DNA from: Shinisaurus crocodilurus
Taxonomy: Eukaryota; Chordata; Lepidosauria; Squamata; Shinisauridae
Assembly (NCBI GenBank): GCA_021292165.1
Contig: CM037878.1
Location: forward strand, 284,961,744-285,025,743
DNA: 64,000 nucleotides
Direction of reading: 5' to 3'
Below the pieces are notes generated by a model. It saw only the letters and a list, made by a program, of their open reading frames with translations. It was not told the origin of the DNA and made no database searches. A program made the translations under genes and the position numbers. Shown here piece after piece: positions 9,475-19,675 of the stretch. Each line of letters opens with the position of its first letter. The stretch's first letter is position 1.

Positions 9475-9837
9475 AGGTGGCCATGAGAAAGATGTATGGA
9501 ATTCTGCATGGTGTGGAAAAGCGGATTTCCTTCCTTTCTCCTAATACCATAACCTGAAGGGGTCATCCCACGAAGCTGAATGGTGGGAGATTCGAGACAG
9601 ATAAAAAGGAAGGCCGCCTTCACACAGCGCAGAGTTAAAACTATGGAATTCACTCCAACACGATGTAGCGATTGGCTGCAAACCTGGGCGACTTTAAAAA
9701 GGGGGATTGGACAAAGGTGCTGTAGCTCTCGTGCCCTGCGTTTGGGCTGCCCGCCAGGCAACTGGTTGGCCACATGTAAACAATGCTGGACTGAGTGGGC
9801 CTTCGGTCTGATCCAACGCAGCTCATATGTTCTCATG
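9475..9837 (+). mobile_element. CR1/L3-type LINE 3' end
   Basis: Shares landmarks with the copies at 40640 and 49350: aggggtcatcccacgaagctg, tatggaattcactcc, the actggttggccac block and ggtctgatccaac. Its very end (ttctcatg) is the left target duplication of the hAT element that follows. Confidence 0.75.
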
Positions 9838-9991
9838 CAGGGCCGGTGCAAGGCAGTTTGGTGCCCTAGGCAAGGTCAGATCTTTAGCGCCCCCCCCTCT
9901 CACTTGAGCCCTCCCTCCCCATTTCTGGTGCCCCCTTTAGCCCCGCGCCCTAGGCAGCTGCCTAGTTGGCCTAATGGTAGCACCGGCCCTG
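9838..9991. mobile_element. hAT-type MITE, CAGGGCCGGTGC termini, copy 1
   Basis: Begins cagggccggtgcaaggcag and ends gtagcaccggccctg, so the terminal 12 bases are inverted repeats. It is flanked by ttctcatg and ttcttatg (7 of 8), an 8-bp target duplication typical of hAT transposons. It is noncoding. Confidence 0.9.
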
Positions 9992-10150
9992 TTCTTATGA
10001 ACACTGATTTAATCGGCTTTTGCAGGAGTTCGACCAACAGTGGCTACTGAAGTCATCCCCCCCCCCGCTCCCCCAATCTAAAAGTACCATAGGCAATTTG
10101 GGGGTGGAGGTTAAGCCACAGCTGCACATATTGGAACAGGATTGCACCAT

Positions 10151-10390
10151 TATTATTGTTATTTTTATTTATTATATTTATACCCCGCCTTTTTTCCTGC
10201 AAGGAGCCCAAGGCGGCTTACATAATCCTCCTCCTCCTCTCCATTTTATCCTCACAACAACCCTGTGAGGTAGGTTAGGCTGAGAGTCAGCGACTGGCCC
10301 AAAGTCACCCAGTGAGTTTCATGGCCGAGCGGGGACTAGAACCCGGATCTCCCGAGTCCCAGTCCAACACTCTCACCGCTACGCCACCAA
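10151..10390 (-). mobile_element. tRNA-derived SINE with L2-like tail
   Basis: Reverse complement of the family read directly at 10757. The A/T-rich tail (tttattatatttataccccgcc) comes first. The body follows (tcacccagtgagtttcatgg), and the tRNA-like head with its B-box region (cgagcggggactagaacccgg) comes last. Confidence 0.88.
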
Positions 10391-10563
10391 CCTCTGGCTG
10401 TCTGTGTGCTCCTGTGGGTGGGGGCGCTGTATTTTTTGCCAGGGGTGTTGAGGGGCTGTCTGTCTCATGAGTAATGGATTCTAAGGGACCTAAATATGTT
10501 GTGCATTGCTGTGTAATGTTAAGACCGAGTGGGCGCATATCCCCACTCGGTCCCTGTTCTCAC

Positions 10564-10616
<53 letters not shown>

Positions 10617-10665
10617 TTCATTTCTATACCGCCCAATAGCTGAAGCTCTCTGGGCAGTTCATTAT
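10564..10665 (-). repeat. (AAT)n microsatellite on an L2-type tail
   Basis: About 17 AAT units (10567-10616) run into tttctataccgcccaatagc and gctctctgggcagttc, the reverse complement of an L2-like 3' terminus. The microsatellite is probably expanded from the element's A-rich tail. Confidence 0.75.
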
Positions 10666-10756
10666 AGGGCGGGGGGGGGGGCTGCCAAGCCCAGTTCTCT
10701 GCATGGGCCTAAAATAGCTTGAGCCACAGTGACCACAGGTGCAGTGCAATCCTATA

Positions 10757-10990
10757 CCAGTGTGGTGTAGTGGTGAGAGTGTTGGACTGGGACTCGGGAG
10801 ATCCGGGTTCTCGTCCCCGCTCAGCCATGAAACTCACTGGGTGACTTTGGGCCAGTCACTGCCTCTCAGCCTAACCTACCTCACAGGGTTGTTGTGAGGA
10901 TAAAATGGAGAGGAGGAGGAGGATTATGTAAGCCGCCTTGAGTTCCTTGTAGGAAAAAAGGCGGGGTATAAATGTAATAAATAAATAAAT
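10757..10990 (+). mobile_element. tRNA-derived SINE with L2-like tail
   Basis: Starts ccagtgtggtgtagtggtga with an A-box-like region and has the B-box-like gggttctcgtcc. It continues through catgaaactcactgggtgac and ends gccgccttgagttccttg, ggcggggtataaatgtaa and (ATAA)n. Its head is tRNA-like and its tail resembles an L2-type LINE 3' end, the usual partner arrangement. Confidence 0.9.
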
Positions 10991-11358
10991 ACTTGGACGT
11001 AAGCTCTGCAGAGTTCAATGGGACTTGCTCCTGGGGAAGCGGATGACTGCAGCCTCTTAAGTGAAGTATTATGAATCAGCAGTCTGCAAAGTCTGACTTC
11101 GGCCTGGCGTGACTCCAGCGCCGATGGTGAGATTGCAATTGTGCCTGCTCGGGTGATGGATGAAAGCGGCTGCAGCTCTGTTGCTGCTGCTGTTACTCAA
11201 GATGCGTGGCTGGCTGACACCTATATTCCTAATGCGGGAGAGTCCAGGCTTGGCTCCAGTTTCTCAAGGACCCGGAAACAATTTGGCTCAGCTAGGAGGT
11301 CGTCTTCAGTGTCCAACGAAATGATCAGCAGTTTGGTCGAAGCACCTTCCCTGCAAGG

Positions 11359-11848
11359 CAGGGGTGTTGAACCTCTTTCAACCCGAGGGCCGTATTGCAT
11401 TTTGGAGACGCTCTCGGGGGCCGTGTTGCAGTGGTGGGGACGGCACAGGCCAAAGGCAAAAGCGGGCAGGACCAAATGCCCCAAATACCAGCATATTTTA
11501 GATTTAAACCTCTTACTGTCTGTAACTAAGCCTTAGAGCAGTGTTCTCCAACCTTGGGTCCCCAGATGTTTTGGCCTACAACTCCCAGCATGCCCCAGCC
11601 AGCTACACTGTAGGCCAAAAACATCTATGCACTTTCTCCAAGGTTGGAGAACACTGCCTTAGAGAGACATTAAAACACCTTTTAGAATGGGGGTGGGACA
11701 CACACACAAGCCAAGAAACCACTGTAGGTTTCCTGAGAAAGGGGATGTGAATCTCGGGCGCAGCCATCTGGGGAATGTCAGAAGGCCAGATTGGGACTCC
11801 CCCATCCCCCTGGTGGGCCAAATTGTAGCAGGCAGTTCAGCACCCCTG
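11359..11848. mobile_element. hAT-type element with nested MITE
   Basis: Begins caggggtgttgaacctc and ends agttcagcacccctg. It is flanked by ctgcaagg (11351-11358) and ctacaagg (11849-11856), matching at 7 of 8. A younger palindromic element sits inside at 11539-11656 with its own perfect target duplication. No transposase fragment is evident. Confidence 0.88.
11539..11656. mobile_element. Palindromic hAT MITE (family A), copy 1
   Basis: Termini cagtgttctccaaccttggg and ggttggagaacactg, with the core ctacaactcccagcatgcc. It has a perfect 8-bp target duplication, ccttagag, at 11531-11538 and 11657-11664. The right arm is shortened relative to other copies. Confidence 0.95.
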
Positions 11849-11865
11849 CTACAAGGGAAGACTAA

Positions 11866-11995
11866 AAGGTTTGGGGCTTTTTAGTTTAGAAATGAGACAA
11901 CTAAGATGCAGGTTTATAAAAATTACGCAGAGGCGTGGAGAAAGCGGACAGAGCAATATTGTTTTCTCCTCCCGTAATGGGGGAACCAAACTGAC
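11866..11995 (+). mobile_element. Degraded CR1/L3 reverse-transcriptase fragment
   Basis: The stretch ggtttggggctttttagttt through aaaattacgcagaggcgtgg parallels 40840-40920 in a longer LINE copy of the window. It is noncoding and truncated at both ends. Confidence 0.6.
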
Positions 11996-12664
11996 TCTGC
12001 CGCACGGCCCTCGGCAATAACAGTGACCATGTCGGATGCATCCCACGCATTGCTTAGCCCAGATGACGGCAAACGTAATCTTTGGGACCAAACAAAGCAG
12101 ACATCCAGGGGCTTATGGCGACCGTGGTACAGCCATGGTTGCCTAGTCACGGTGTTTTAATTCCTTAAATTTGGAGTAGAGGAGCAAGTGACTAATGCCT
12201 AACGGTCATTAAAGCTATCTGACCATGTCAGTCGTCTTCGGAGCAGATGTGACAGGCAAAATAGCACGGCGCATTACTTCTGCAGAACAAATTATCTTTA
12301 TTAGTATGGCTCAAGCATTTAAAAGGAACAGGGAGGAGGAGCACCCGTCCTTCAGAGGAATGTAAAGTAGAAAATGTTCTGAAAGGGCCAGGGCACTGCT
12401 GCGGGGGCGAGAGGTTAACTTATCTCGAGCTCTTGACTGATTGCTTTATTTTTACATAAAAACTGACTGGGATCATGGGCCCATGGGGTCAGCAACGTCG
12501 CCTCTGGCTAGCAGTAGCTTTCCAAGCAGCTCGGGGAGGTCATTAACAGCCTTGGAGAAGCTGGGGATTAAGCCTGGAACCTTCTGCATGATTGCAAACA
12601 CAGGCCCAAGCACCGTGCTGTAGTAGCCCCTCGCCTTTTTCCTTTAAAATGGCTACATAGGTAC
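11996..12664. other. Intronic, mostly unique
   Basis: No repeat family was recognised. The stretch 12170-12330 is AT-rich, single-copy looking and contains several TAAT, ATTA and TTATCT-type motifs, so it is a candidate conserved noncoding element. No coding exon is seen. Confidence 0.35.
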
Positions 12665-12826
12665 AGCTTACATCAGTTGCTGGGGAACATGGGCGGGAGG
12701 GTGCTGTTGCACTCATGTCCTGCTTGTGGGTTTCCCGTGGGCAGCTGGTTGGCCACTGTGTGAACAGAATGCTGGACTCCTTGGTCTCATCCAGCAGGGC
12801 TCTTCTTATGTTCTTAGGAGTGTCCA
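12665..12826 (+). mobile_element. CR1/L3-type LINE 3' end
   Basis: Runs from catcagttgctggggaacatg through ttcccgtgggcagctggttg to cagggctcttcttatgttctt. Confidence 0.75.
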
Positions 12827-12984
12827 TTCTGGTAAGTACTCGGACAAACAAACAAACAAACACTAAAGTAGGGGTAGGCAACCTTTTTGGGCTGTAGTCA
12901 CATTTGGCAATTTGAGAAACGGCCCTGGGCACCACCGCAAAATGGCTACCATGGAAGGCATAGCAAAGGACAAGTAACTGGACA

Positions 12985-13330
12985 GGGATAACCTGGTTTC
13001 AGTAATCTATGTGCTGGTAACCTCAAAGTTAGATTACTGCAATACACTCTACGTGGGGCTGCCCTTGAAGACTGTTCAGAAGCTGCAGCTTGTGCAAAAT
13101 GTGGCCGTCAGACTAATAATTGGGACCAGAAGGTCTGAACATATAACACCCATTCTGGCCTGCTTGCATTGGCTGCCTGTATGCTTCCGAGCCCAATTCA
13201 GGGTTCTAGTTTTAACCTATAAAGCTTTACACGGCTTTGGACCACAACACCTGACGGAATGGCTCTCACGACCTGAGTCTTCCTGGACACTATGATCAAC
13301 ATCTGAGGCCTTCCTCTCCAAAGAAGTGCC
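12985..13330 (+). mobile_element. L2 LINE reverse-transcriptase fragment
   Basis: Positions 13023-13260 translate to a typical L2 carboxyl-terminal RT/thumb segment: [20 protein letters not shown] followed by [16 protein letters not shown] and LHWLPV. It is a dead 5'-truncated copy, + orientation. Confidence 0.88.
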
Positions 13331-13543
13331 AAAACGGGGTTACAAAAGTTGTTATATTTTAAATGTTTACATTTAATGCCTTTAAGACAACAACAACAAC
13401 AACAACAAAAGATACAATGCAATAATTTGTAATGAATGTGCCTTTTTTTTTTTATTTTACAAGTGTTTTTCTAGCTCCTTCCTAGTGTTCCCCTTTCCCC
13501 CTCCCTGGCGGCAGGTGAATGATGGCTGTGTGTCACTCGTAAT

Positions 13544-13708
13544 CAGGACCGGTGCAAGGCAGTTTGGTGCCCTAGGCAAGATCAGATATTTAGCGCCCCC
13601 CTTCCCACTTGAGAGCGCTGTATTTTGTTTTCAAGGCGTTTCTGGCACCCCCTTTAGCCCTGCGCCCTAGGCGGCTGCCTAGTTGGCCTAATGGTAGCAC
13701 CGGCCCTG
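13544..13708. mobile_element. hAT-type MITE, CAGGGCCGGTGC termini, copy 2
   Basis: Begins caggaccggtgcaaggcag and ends gtagcaccggccctg. The perfect 8-bp target duplication ctcgtaat lies at 13536-13543 and 13709-13716. Closely related to 9838-9991, including the middle block tgccctaggcaag. Confidence 0.94.
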
Positions 13709-14043
13709 CTCGTAATCTATAGATTTAATTCTGTTTGACATCTGCGGTAGAATATTTAATTGTCCTACAACATAATTGTGCTGTTCACACTGCGTCGTCT
13801 TCTTTCAGTCCTGTCAGTGTATCTCTTGTGTCTGTATGTATAACCTCATTTGGAGATAATGTCAAAAGTCTAAATTTGAGGCCCTCTGTGAATGTGAGGC
13901 CCGGGCCAATTGGCTCTCCTGCCCCGCGCCCCCGTGATAGGCCCTGCGCCCATTCTGCTGGCCACGCCCACTTTCCCCAGCCACCAATCATTTTGTGGTT
14001 TCCCAGTTTTTGTGCAGTTTTTCCCCCATTCTACCGCAGATGT
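13709..14043. other. Intronic, no element identified
   Basis: A proline- and C-rich stretch at 13900-14000 shows no gene signature, and no repeat was recognised. Confidence 0.35.
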
Positions 14044-14175
14044 CCCTGTGAGGTAGGTTAGGCTGAGAGTCAGTGTCTGGCCCAAAGTCACCCAGTGAGT
14101 TTCATGGCCGAGCGGGGACTAGAACCTGGATCTCCCGAGTCCCAGTCCAACACTCTCACCACAACGCCACACTGG
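14044..14175 (-). mobile_element. tRNA-derived SINE, truncated
   Basis: Contains the body and tRNA-like head (gaggtaggttaggctgagag through cgagcggggactagaacc to acgccacactgg) in reverse orientation. The L2-like tail is missing. Confidence 0.85.
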
Positions 14176-14632
14176 CTCTTCCGAGCTGCACACTTGTGGA
14201 AGAAGTGCAGGGGGCGCATTGTTGGTTTTGTGTGTGTACGCGCTGAACCGTTCCTCTATCTGCCCGTTTTCCCTCCTGCAAATCCTGCACCCACTTTCCC
14301 TCCGGGCTAGAGCCCACCTGAGGGAATAACCGTGGAAACGCAGCTTTGGGGAGCATCTTTAGGGGAGGATAAAGACAGCAGGGGCAAATACCCACCTGTT
14401 GTTTCTCCCTTGCAAACACTCCTGTATTAAAGTCGTGTGTCAAATGGGGGATTTGGGAATCCTGCTCGTTTCGTCTGGTGCTGTTCCACGCTGGTCCTCT
14501 TTCATTTTCATATTTTTATGTGTCTCAATATTCCCAAGCTCCAAGGCAAAAACCGTGAGATTTCTCTCATGACAGAGCAGTGACCTCCAGACGGGTTGAG
14601 AGGCGAGGCTGTCTCTGGCATTCATCCTAGGG

Positions 14633-14768
14633 CAGTGTTCTCCAACCTTGGGTCCCCAGATGTTTTTGGCCTACAACTCCCAGCATGCCCCAGCCAGCAT
14701 AGCTGGGCTGGGGCATGCTGGGAGTTGTAGGCCAAAAACATCTGGGGACCCAAGGTTGGAGAACACTG
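14633..14768. mobile_element. Palindromic hAT MITE (family A), copy 2
   Basis: A full-length palindrome from cagtgttctccaacc to ggttggagaacactg. Flanks are tcctaggg and ccctaggg (7 of 8). Confidence 0.94.
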
Positions 14769-14882
14769 CCCTAGGGTAAGAAATCAGCCTTAAGAATTAG
14801 ATCCATTAGTGCGATGAGCAAGGATTACCTTGACTAGTGGGTGGCTGAGTCCGGGTTGAATTTCCAGGTGTGTGTGGGAATG

Positions 14883-15360
14883 CAGGGCTGTGGAGTCGGT
14901 AGATAAATGTTCCGACTCCGACTCCTCAGTTTTTTGTACTTCCGACTCCGACTCCCCGACTCCGACTCCTCTGTATTAATATGCTAATTAATTAATTAAT
15001 ATGCGAGGTAGTTGGGCAGAAGCTGCTGCCTTCTCCTTTTTGTGTGCTGATCTGCTGCTGAAGATAGGGCAGTGGGAGGATCCAGGAGGGGCATTTATTA
15101 TAAAACATGATTTCCCTAGTAGAATCCCATAGTCATGTTTAAAGTTTAAGCTAGCAATCGGAGTTTACAAGTTTTTATAGCCTTAGCTGAATGACAGCAG
15201 TTTCTCCAATGGTTATAACTTTTTGTGAATTGGGACATTTAAACTTGCTTTTTTAAAAATTCCAATCTAAATTCAGTCGGAGTCGGTGCATTGTTTGCCG
15301 ACTCCGACTCCAGGTACCCAAAATTTCCTCCGACTCCTCGACTCCGACTCCACAGCCTTG
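14883..15360. mobile_element. hAT-type element with subterminal GACTCC arrays
   Basis: Begins cagggctgtggagtcggtag and ends ccgactccacagccttg. The flanks tgggaatg and tgggagcg match at 6 of 8. Both ends carry dense repeats of the hexamer CCGACT/GACTCC (14910-14970 and 15275-15350). Such arrays in hAT elements commonly serve as transposase-binding sites. The middle is noncoding and AT-rich. Confidence 0.88.
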
Positions 15361-16001
15361 TGGGAGCGGGCAGGCATGATCCGCTTCCACACCTGTCTAG
15401 CCAAGCAAATTAATTCCTTCCTTTTGCACTTCACTCCTGTGATTTTGCAGCAAGGACCTTTCATCTGCCCCTCCCCCCTCCCCATGCTTCTTTTATCCTT
15501 TGATCTTTTCCCTTTTCTCTTTTCTTTTTTTATAAAGCACCTTTGCCATGATGGGTTGGCAGTGTGCAGCCATAGAGAAACTAGTTCCTTTTCTCCCCCC
15601 CCCCTTCTGTTTTTGGTTTTTGGAGTGCTTTTGTAATTAGCGTTAATTATTCAATGCCCATTGAACGCTTGGAAGACGGGAAGGGCTCCCAAAGTGCTAT
15701 TGTTACTCTGTGCCTATGCGTGTGGGGAGATCAAACAGTTACTGGAAGCCTTAAAGGCAGAACCGGACAGGCCCTCTTATATGAGTGGACTGGTCTTCCA
15801 AATGCCTTTGGACTCGCTCTTGGAAGATTGTGGAGCCTTTCACGGATGCTGAAACTATGGCTGCGCTCTGGAAAAAGGCTTTGTAAATAAAAGGGTCTAG
15901 AAGGGCAAGTTGAGTGGAACTGGGCATTGTTTAGCTTTGAGCAGTGGTTTTTCAAGTTCGGCTCTTCCAAAGCTTTAGCGTTGGGTCTGCCACTTCTTGA
16001 A
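15361..16001. other. Intronic, no element identified
   Basis: Contains pyrimidine-rich stretches (15470-15610) and no recognised repeat or exon. Confidence 0.35.
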
Positions 16002-16255
16002 AGAAGAACCTCAGAAGAACCTTGCTGGGTCAGACCAAAGGCTCAGCTAGAGTAGCATCCCGCAGTGGCCAACCACATGCTTCTGAGAAACCCCCAACAT
16101 GTGTGCAATGGTGACCTCTCGCTCATGTTCCCCAGCAACTGATATTCAGAGGCATACTGCCTCTGATCATGGCGGTAGCATATGGTAGCCATCTTGACTG
16201 CTAATAGCTGATAGCCTTATCCTCTATGAATTTGTCTAAATCCCTCTCCTAGTAC
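16002..16255 (-). mobile_element. CR1/L3-type LINE 3' end
   Basis: Reverse-complement copy: agaagaaccttgctgggtcag, gttccccagcaactgatatt and ctgcctctgatcatgg, then the upstream portion ctatgaatttgtctaaatcc. Confidence 0.75.
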
Positions 16256-17277
16256 CTGGATGGAGCCAGAGGTGGTGCCCGGCCGCTTGCCATGGGACGG
16301 GGACAGGTGGTTTGGCGTGTGTTCAGGGAAGTGTGCAGTGCAAAAGCTGTCTGCTCGCCTAAGGTGTACAGCCGAAAATAGCAGGCGGGCCAAGAGGGGG
16401 TCTGACCTTTCCTCTGCTTCCTGTCTACCGGTCCCTCCTCCAACCCCCATGCTTTCAGAAGAGGCTTTGTTCTGTCACTTTCATGCGGTTCCTGATCATA
16501 TGGAAGAGTCTGCGCCAGCCGTCCCCAAGCTGGTGCCCTCCGGATGTGCTGGACTACAACTCCCATCAGCCAGGATGGTGAGGCACAGCGGATGCACAGA
16601 GGTTGGGGCCAGGGAGCGTGGCCCTGCTCTCCCCTGCCATGCGTGGCACTCGCGGGCTGGGCTGGGCAAGCCTCCCTCAAAGACAGCTTGACTAACGCTT
16701 GCCTGGTGCCAACCTTCCTCTGTGAAACACGGCGACGGGATCGTGCTGGGTGCGCCCTGCTCTGCCGCCTTGGTTGGTGTGCAGGGCAGTGAGAAGGCAT
16801 AACAGGTGTGTCTGTTACCTGTGTACAGGGCCGGCCCTACCATTCGGCAGAGTGAGGCAATGGTTTCAGGCAGCAGATGCGGCGGGCAGCAATGGAAGCC
16901 TCCCGGCTGTTCCTCCTGAAATCCCTAATTTGTTCCTCTCTGTTGGAGGACATTTCATTTCATTTATTACATTTCTATACCACCCAATAGACGAAGCCCT
17001 TTGGGTGGTTTACGAAGATTAAAACCTGAAAGAAACATTATAAAAACCATACACATATGAACATATATAAACATTCAACACACATATATCTAAAAACTAT
17101 TTTCAACGATCGACAACAAGAAAAATCCAAGACTTGATTAAAACCTCATCATACACTGCCAAATGCCTGAGAGAAGAAGACGGTCTTAACCTGACGCCGG
17201 AAAGACAACAATGTTGGCACCAGGCAGACCTCATTGGGGAGATCATTCCATAATGAGGTGCTCTTTGGGAGTTTGTG

Positions 17278-18069
17278 AGGCTGACCGGAGAGAGCTGAAC
17301 GATTATATTAAGATCGTTAAGAGTTTAGCTAGTGAGTGCAGGGATTGATATTGGGAACAGTTGTTGAGGGAGGATTGGTACAGTAAAACCTTGGATTGCG
17401 AGTAACCTGGTCTGCAAGTGTTTTGTAAGACGAGCAAAATTTTTAAATAAAATTTAACTTGATAAACGAGCGAGGTCTTGCAATACAAGTACAGGGAAAT
17501 TTGCTTTGATATACAAGTGCTTTGGATTACAAGCACATTTCCAGAACGAATTATGCTTGCAATCCAAGGTTTTAAGTAAAACCTTGGATCGCGAGTAACC
17601 TGGTCTGCGAGTGTTTTGCAAGACGAGCAAAATTTTTTAATAAAATTTAACTTGATAAACGAGCGAGGTCTTCCAATACAAGTTCTGTACAGGGAAATTT
17701 GCTTTGATATACTAGTGCTTTGGATTACAAGCACGTTTCCAGAACGAATTATGCTTGCAATCCAAGGTTTTACTGTACTAGGATAAGATAGTATATTACT
17801 TAGGATTAACTGAAATTTACACATAAAACTTATTTCCAGAACGTGTTGTATTTTAAAATAAACTTTTCTTTGTTATTTGAAACAGCCTGTGTGGAAGCTG
17901 TGCTTATTGTACTGGTCAAAGAGATATAAGGTAGGGATTAGACATCCCAAAGGCAGTGTGAGAAGGGTAAGGGTTAGTGGAAAAGAAACCCCCAACCTTA
18001 AGTAAGCGCACCCAGAGATCTCAATAAAGAGGGCAAGCTTGAAGCCCTATTGAGGGATGAGGTGTGACA
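17278..18069. mobile_element. Possible solo LTR (uncertain)
   Basis: The stretch starts tgtgaggctgaccgg and ends gaggtgtgaca, with TG/CA-type ends and a late aaaataaacttttctttg polyadenylation-like signal near 17855. It interrupts the L2 copy. A convincing target duplication was not found, so the boundaries and class are tentative. Confidence 0.35.
17381..17775. mobile_element. Mariner/Tigger-like MITE, tandem dimer
   Basis: Termini cagtaaaaccttggattgcg and ccaaggttttactg are inverted repeats flanked by TA (17379-17380 and 17776-17777), as in the Tc1/mariner superfamily. Two near-identical ~195-bp monomers, 17381-17575 and 17573-17775, are fused head to tail through a shared internal terminus (ggttttaagtaaaacc). 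Confidence 0.88.
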
Positions 18070-18253
18070 GGTATACTGGATGAGTCCCAATATTGGGAAA
18101 AAGGCGGGATATAAATAAATATAACAATAATAAGAATGGGGGGGCACCACCGAAAAGGCCCTCTCACTTGTTGCCACCTTCTGAGCCTTGGAGGAGGCCC
18201 CTGGAGGAGGGTCTTAGATTACAATCGTAGTGTACAGGTAGGTTCACAGGTAG

Positions 18254-18505
18254 GAGCCAGTGTGGCGTAGTGGTGAGAGTGTTGGACTGGGACTCGGGAG
18301 ATCCGGGTTCTAGTCCCCACTCAGCCATGAAACTCACTGGGTGACTTTGGGCCAGTCAGTGACTCTCAGCCTAACCTACCTCACAGGGTTGTTGTGAGGA
18401 TAAAATGGAGAGGAGGAGGAGGATTATGTAAGCCACCTTGGGTTCCTTGAAGGAAAAAAGGCGGGGTATAAATATAATAAATAAATAAAAATAAATAAAA
18501 TAAAT
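18254..18505 (+). mobile_element. tRNA-derived SINE with L2-like tail
   Basis: Complete copy from gagccagtgtggcgtagtgg through gggttctagtcc to ggcggggtataaatataa and an (AAAT)n tail. It is inserted in the antisense L2. Confidence 0.9.
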
Positions 18506-19145
18506 TCATACTGGGAGAGGCGCTCCATCAGGTATTGTGGTCCCAAACCGTGTAAGGCTTTCTCGGTCAAAACCAGCACCTCGAATCAGGCTCAGAAACA
18601 TACAGGCCACCAGTTCAAGTGGGCCAGAATCAGTGTAATATGTTCAGACCTTCTGGTCCCTGTTATCAATCTGGCCACCAAGTTTTGCACAATCTGCAGC
18701 TTTTGAACCATGTTCAAAGGCAGCCCCATGCAGAGTGCATTGCAGTAATCTAGCTTGGAGGACAGAGCTGTGTATACCACGCGACCTGTCCCGACCCCAT
18801 TAAACTAGCCCGCTCCCTCAGTTGTAGTGGAAGATACTGCCCCATAGCCACTATTGAAGTATGCTTTAACTGTTAATCCAGCTGACTTCAGCCCATGGAA
18901 TGGGGCGCCATTTTGTCCTTTGGCTCAGGCAGCAAAATCTTGGGCTGGCCCTGCTTGTGTAAAATAAGGCCCCAGTTCTCATTGAGTTGGCAAACCAGTT
19001 TCTGGGCTGTACCACTTCAGTCTGCAGCTGTGACTATCCTGCATAGAGTATTAACAAATGAGATATGCTCATACTTTGTTCACCTCTCAGTGGTGAAGAT
19101 AGGGGAGCTCGCCGCTATACTATTGAGGCTAGTATAAACTCGAGC

Positions 19146-19284
19146 ACAGGGCTCTCCAACCTTGGGTCCCCAGATGTTGCTTGGCCTACAGCTCCCAGCA
19201 TACCCTTCCAGCATGGCTAATGGCAAGGGATTCTGGGAGCTGTAGTCCAGCAACATCTGGGGACCCAAAGTTGGAGAGCCCTGC
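19146..19284. mobile_element. Palindromic hAT-like element, diverged
   Basis: Starts cagggctctccaaccttggg and ends caaagttggagagccctg. It has the same layout as family A but a diverged core (ctacagctcccagcatac) and no matching target duplication. Confidence 0.75.
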
Positions 19285-19332
19285 CAAGTATATACGGTTG
19301 TGTTGGTATATGTTTTCCTCACCGTTTACTGT

Positions 19333-19476
19333 AACCCAGCTTTCCCCAACCTGGCACCCACCAGATGTTTTGGATTACAACTCCCACCGTTCCTGACCAT
19401 TGGCCATGCTTGCTGTAGCTAATGGGAACTGAAGTCCAAAACATCTGGAATGCACCAGGTTGGGAAAAGCTGCACT
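19333..19476. mobile_element. hAT-like palindromic element, second subtype
   Basis: Inverse-complementary ends are cagctttccccaacctgg and ccaggttgggaaaagctg, and the core is attacaactcccaccg. The target duplication is not clear. Confidence 0.7.
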
Positions 19477-19584
19477 AACTCATTCCAGATGACTACGGCC
19501 ATAGAAGCAGATGCAGAAAACAAAGACAGCACTTGCAACCAGACTTAATTTATTTCTTATATTTATTAATCGCCCATCTGGCCG

Positions 19585-19675
19585 GTCACCCAGATGTTTA
19601 CTCGGAGGCAAGTCCCACCAAACCCATTCTACTTACTCATAGGTAAGCGTACACAGAGTTAAGGCTGCAACCCTT
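19585..19675. repeat. Unclassified ~75-bp recurrent block
   Basis: Shares tactcataggtaagcg and aaggctgcaaccc with related blocks near 5322-5405, 10992-11058, 61196-61275 and 61440-61503 (gttcagtgggacttgcttcc, gaggattgcagcc). The family was not assigned. Confidence 0.5.

Larger units (their letters stand above)
16958..18800 (-). mobile_element. L2 LINE, antisense, interrupted
   Basis: Segments 16958-17277, about 18119-18253 and 18506-18800 together read as the reverse complement of an L2 3' half. The 3' tail comes first (ttctataccacccaatagac). The middle follows (ggcaccaccgaaaaggccc), then RT-coding sequence whose minus-strand translation includes SSKLDYCNALCMGLPLNMVQ and RRSEHITLIL. It is split by insertions and non-functional. 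Confidence 0.82.
16826..18953. mobile_element. Large hAT-type element with nested insertions
   Basis: Begins cagggccggccctaccattc and ends atcttgggctggccctg. The flanks cctgtgta (16818-16825) and cttgtgta (18954-18961) match at 7 of 8. The original short element (gaggcaatgg, tcaggcagcag and cagg-cagcaaaatc) is split by an antisense L2 LINE, which itself contains a mariner-like element, possible LTR sequence and a SINE. Confidence 0.82.

Noticed and set aside
10757..10830. tRNA gene
   Set aside because: The A- and B-box-like sequences belong to a SINE present in about eleven copies. The head does not form a proper cloverleaf and is followed by a SINE body.
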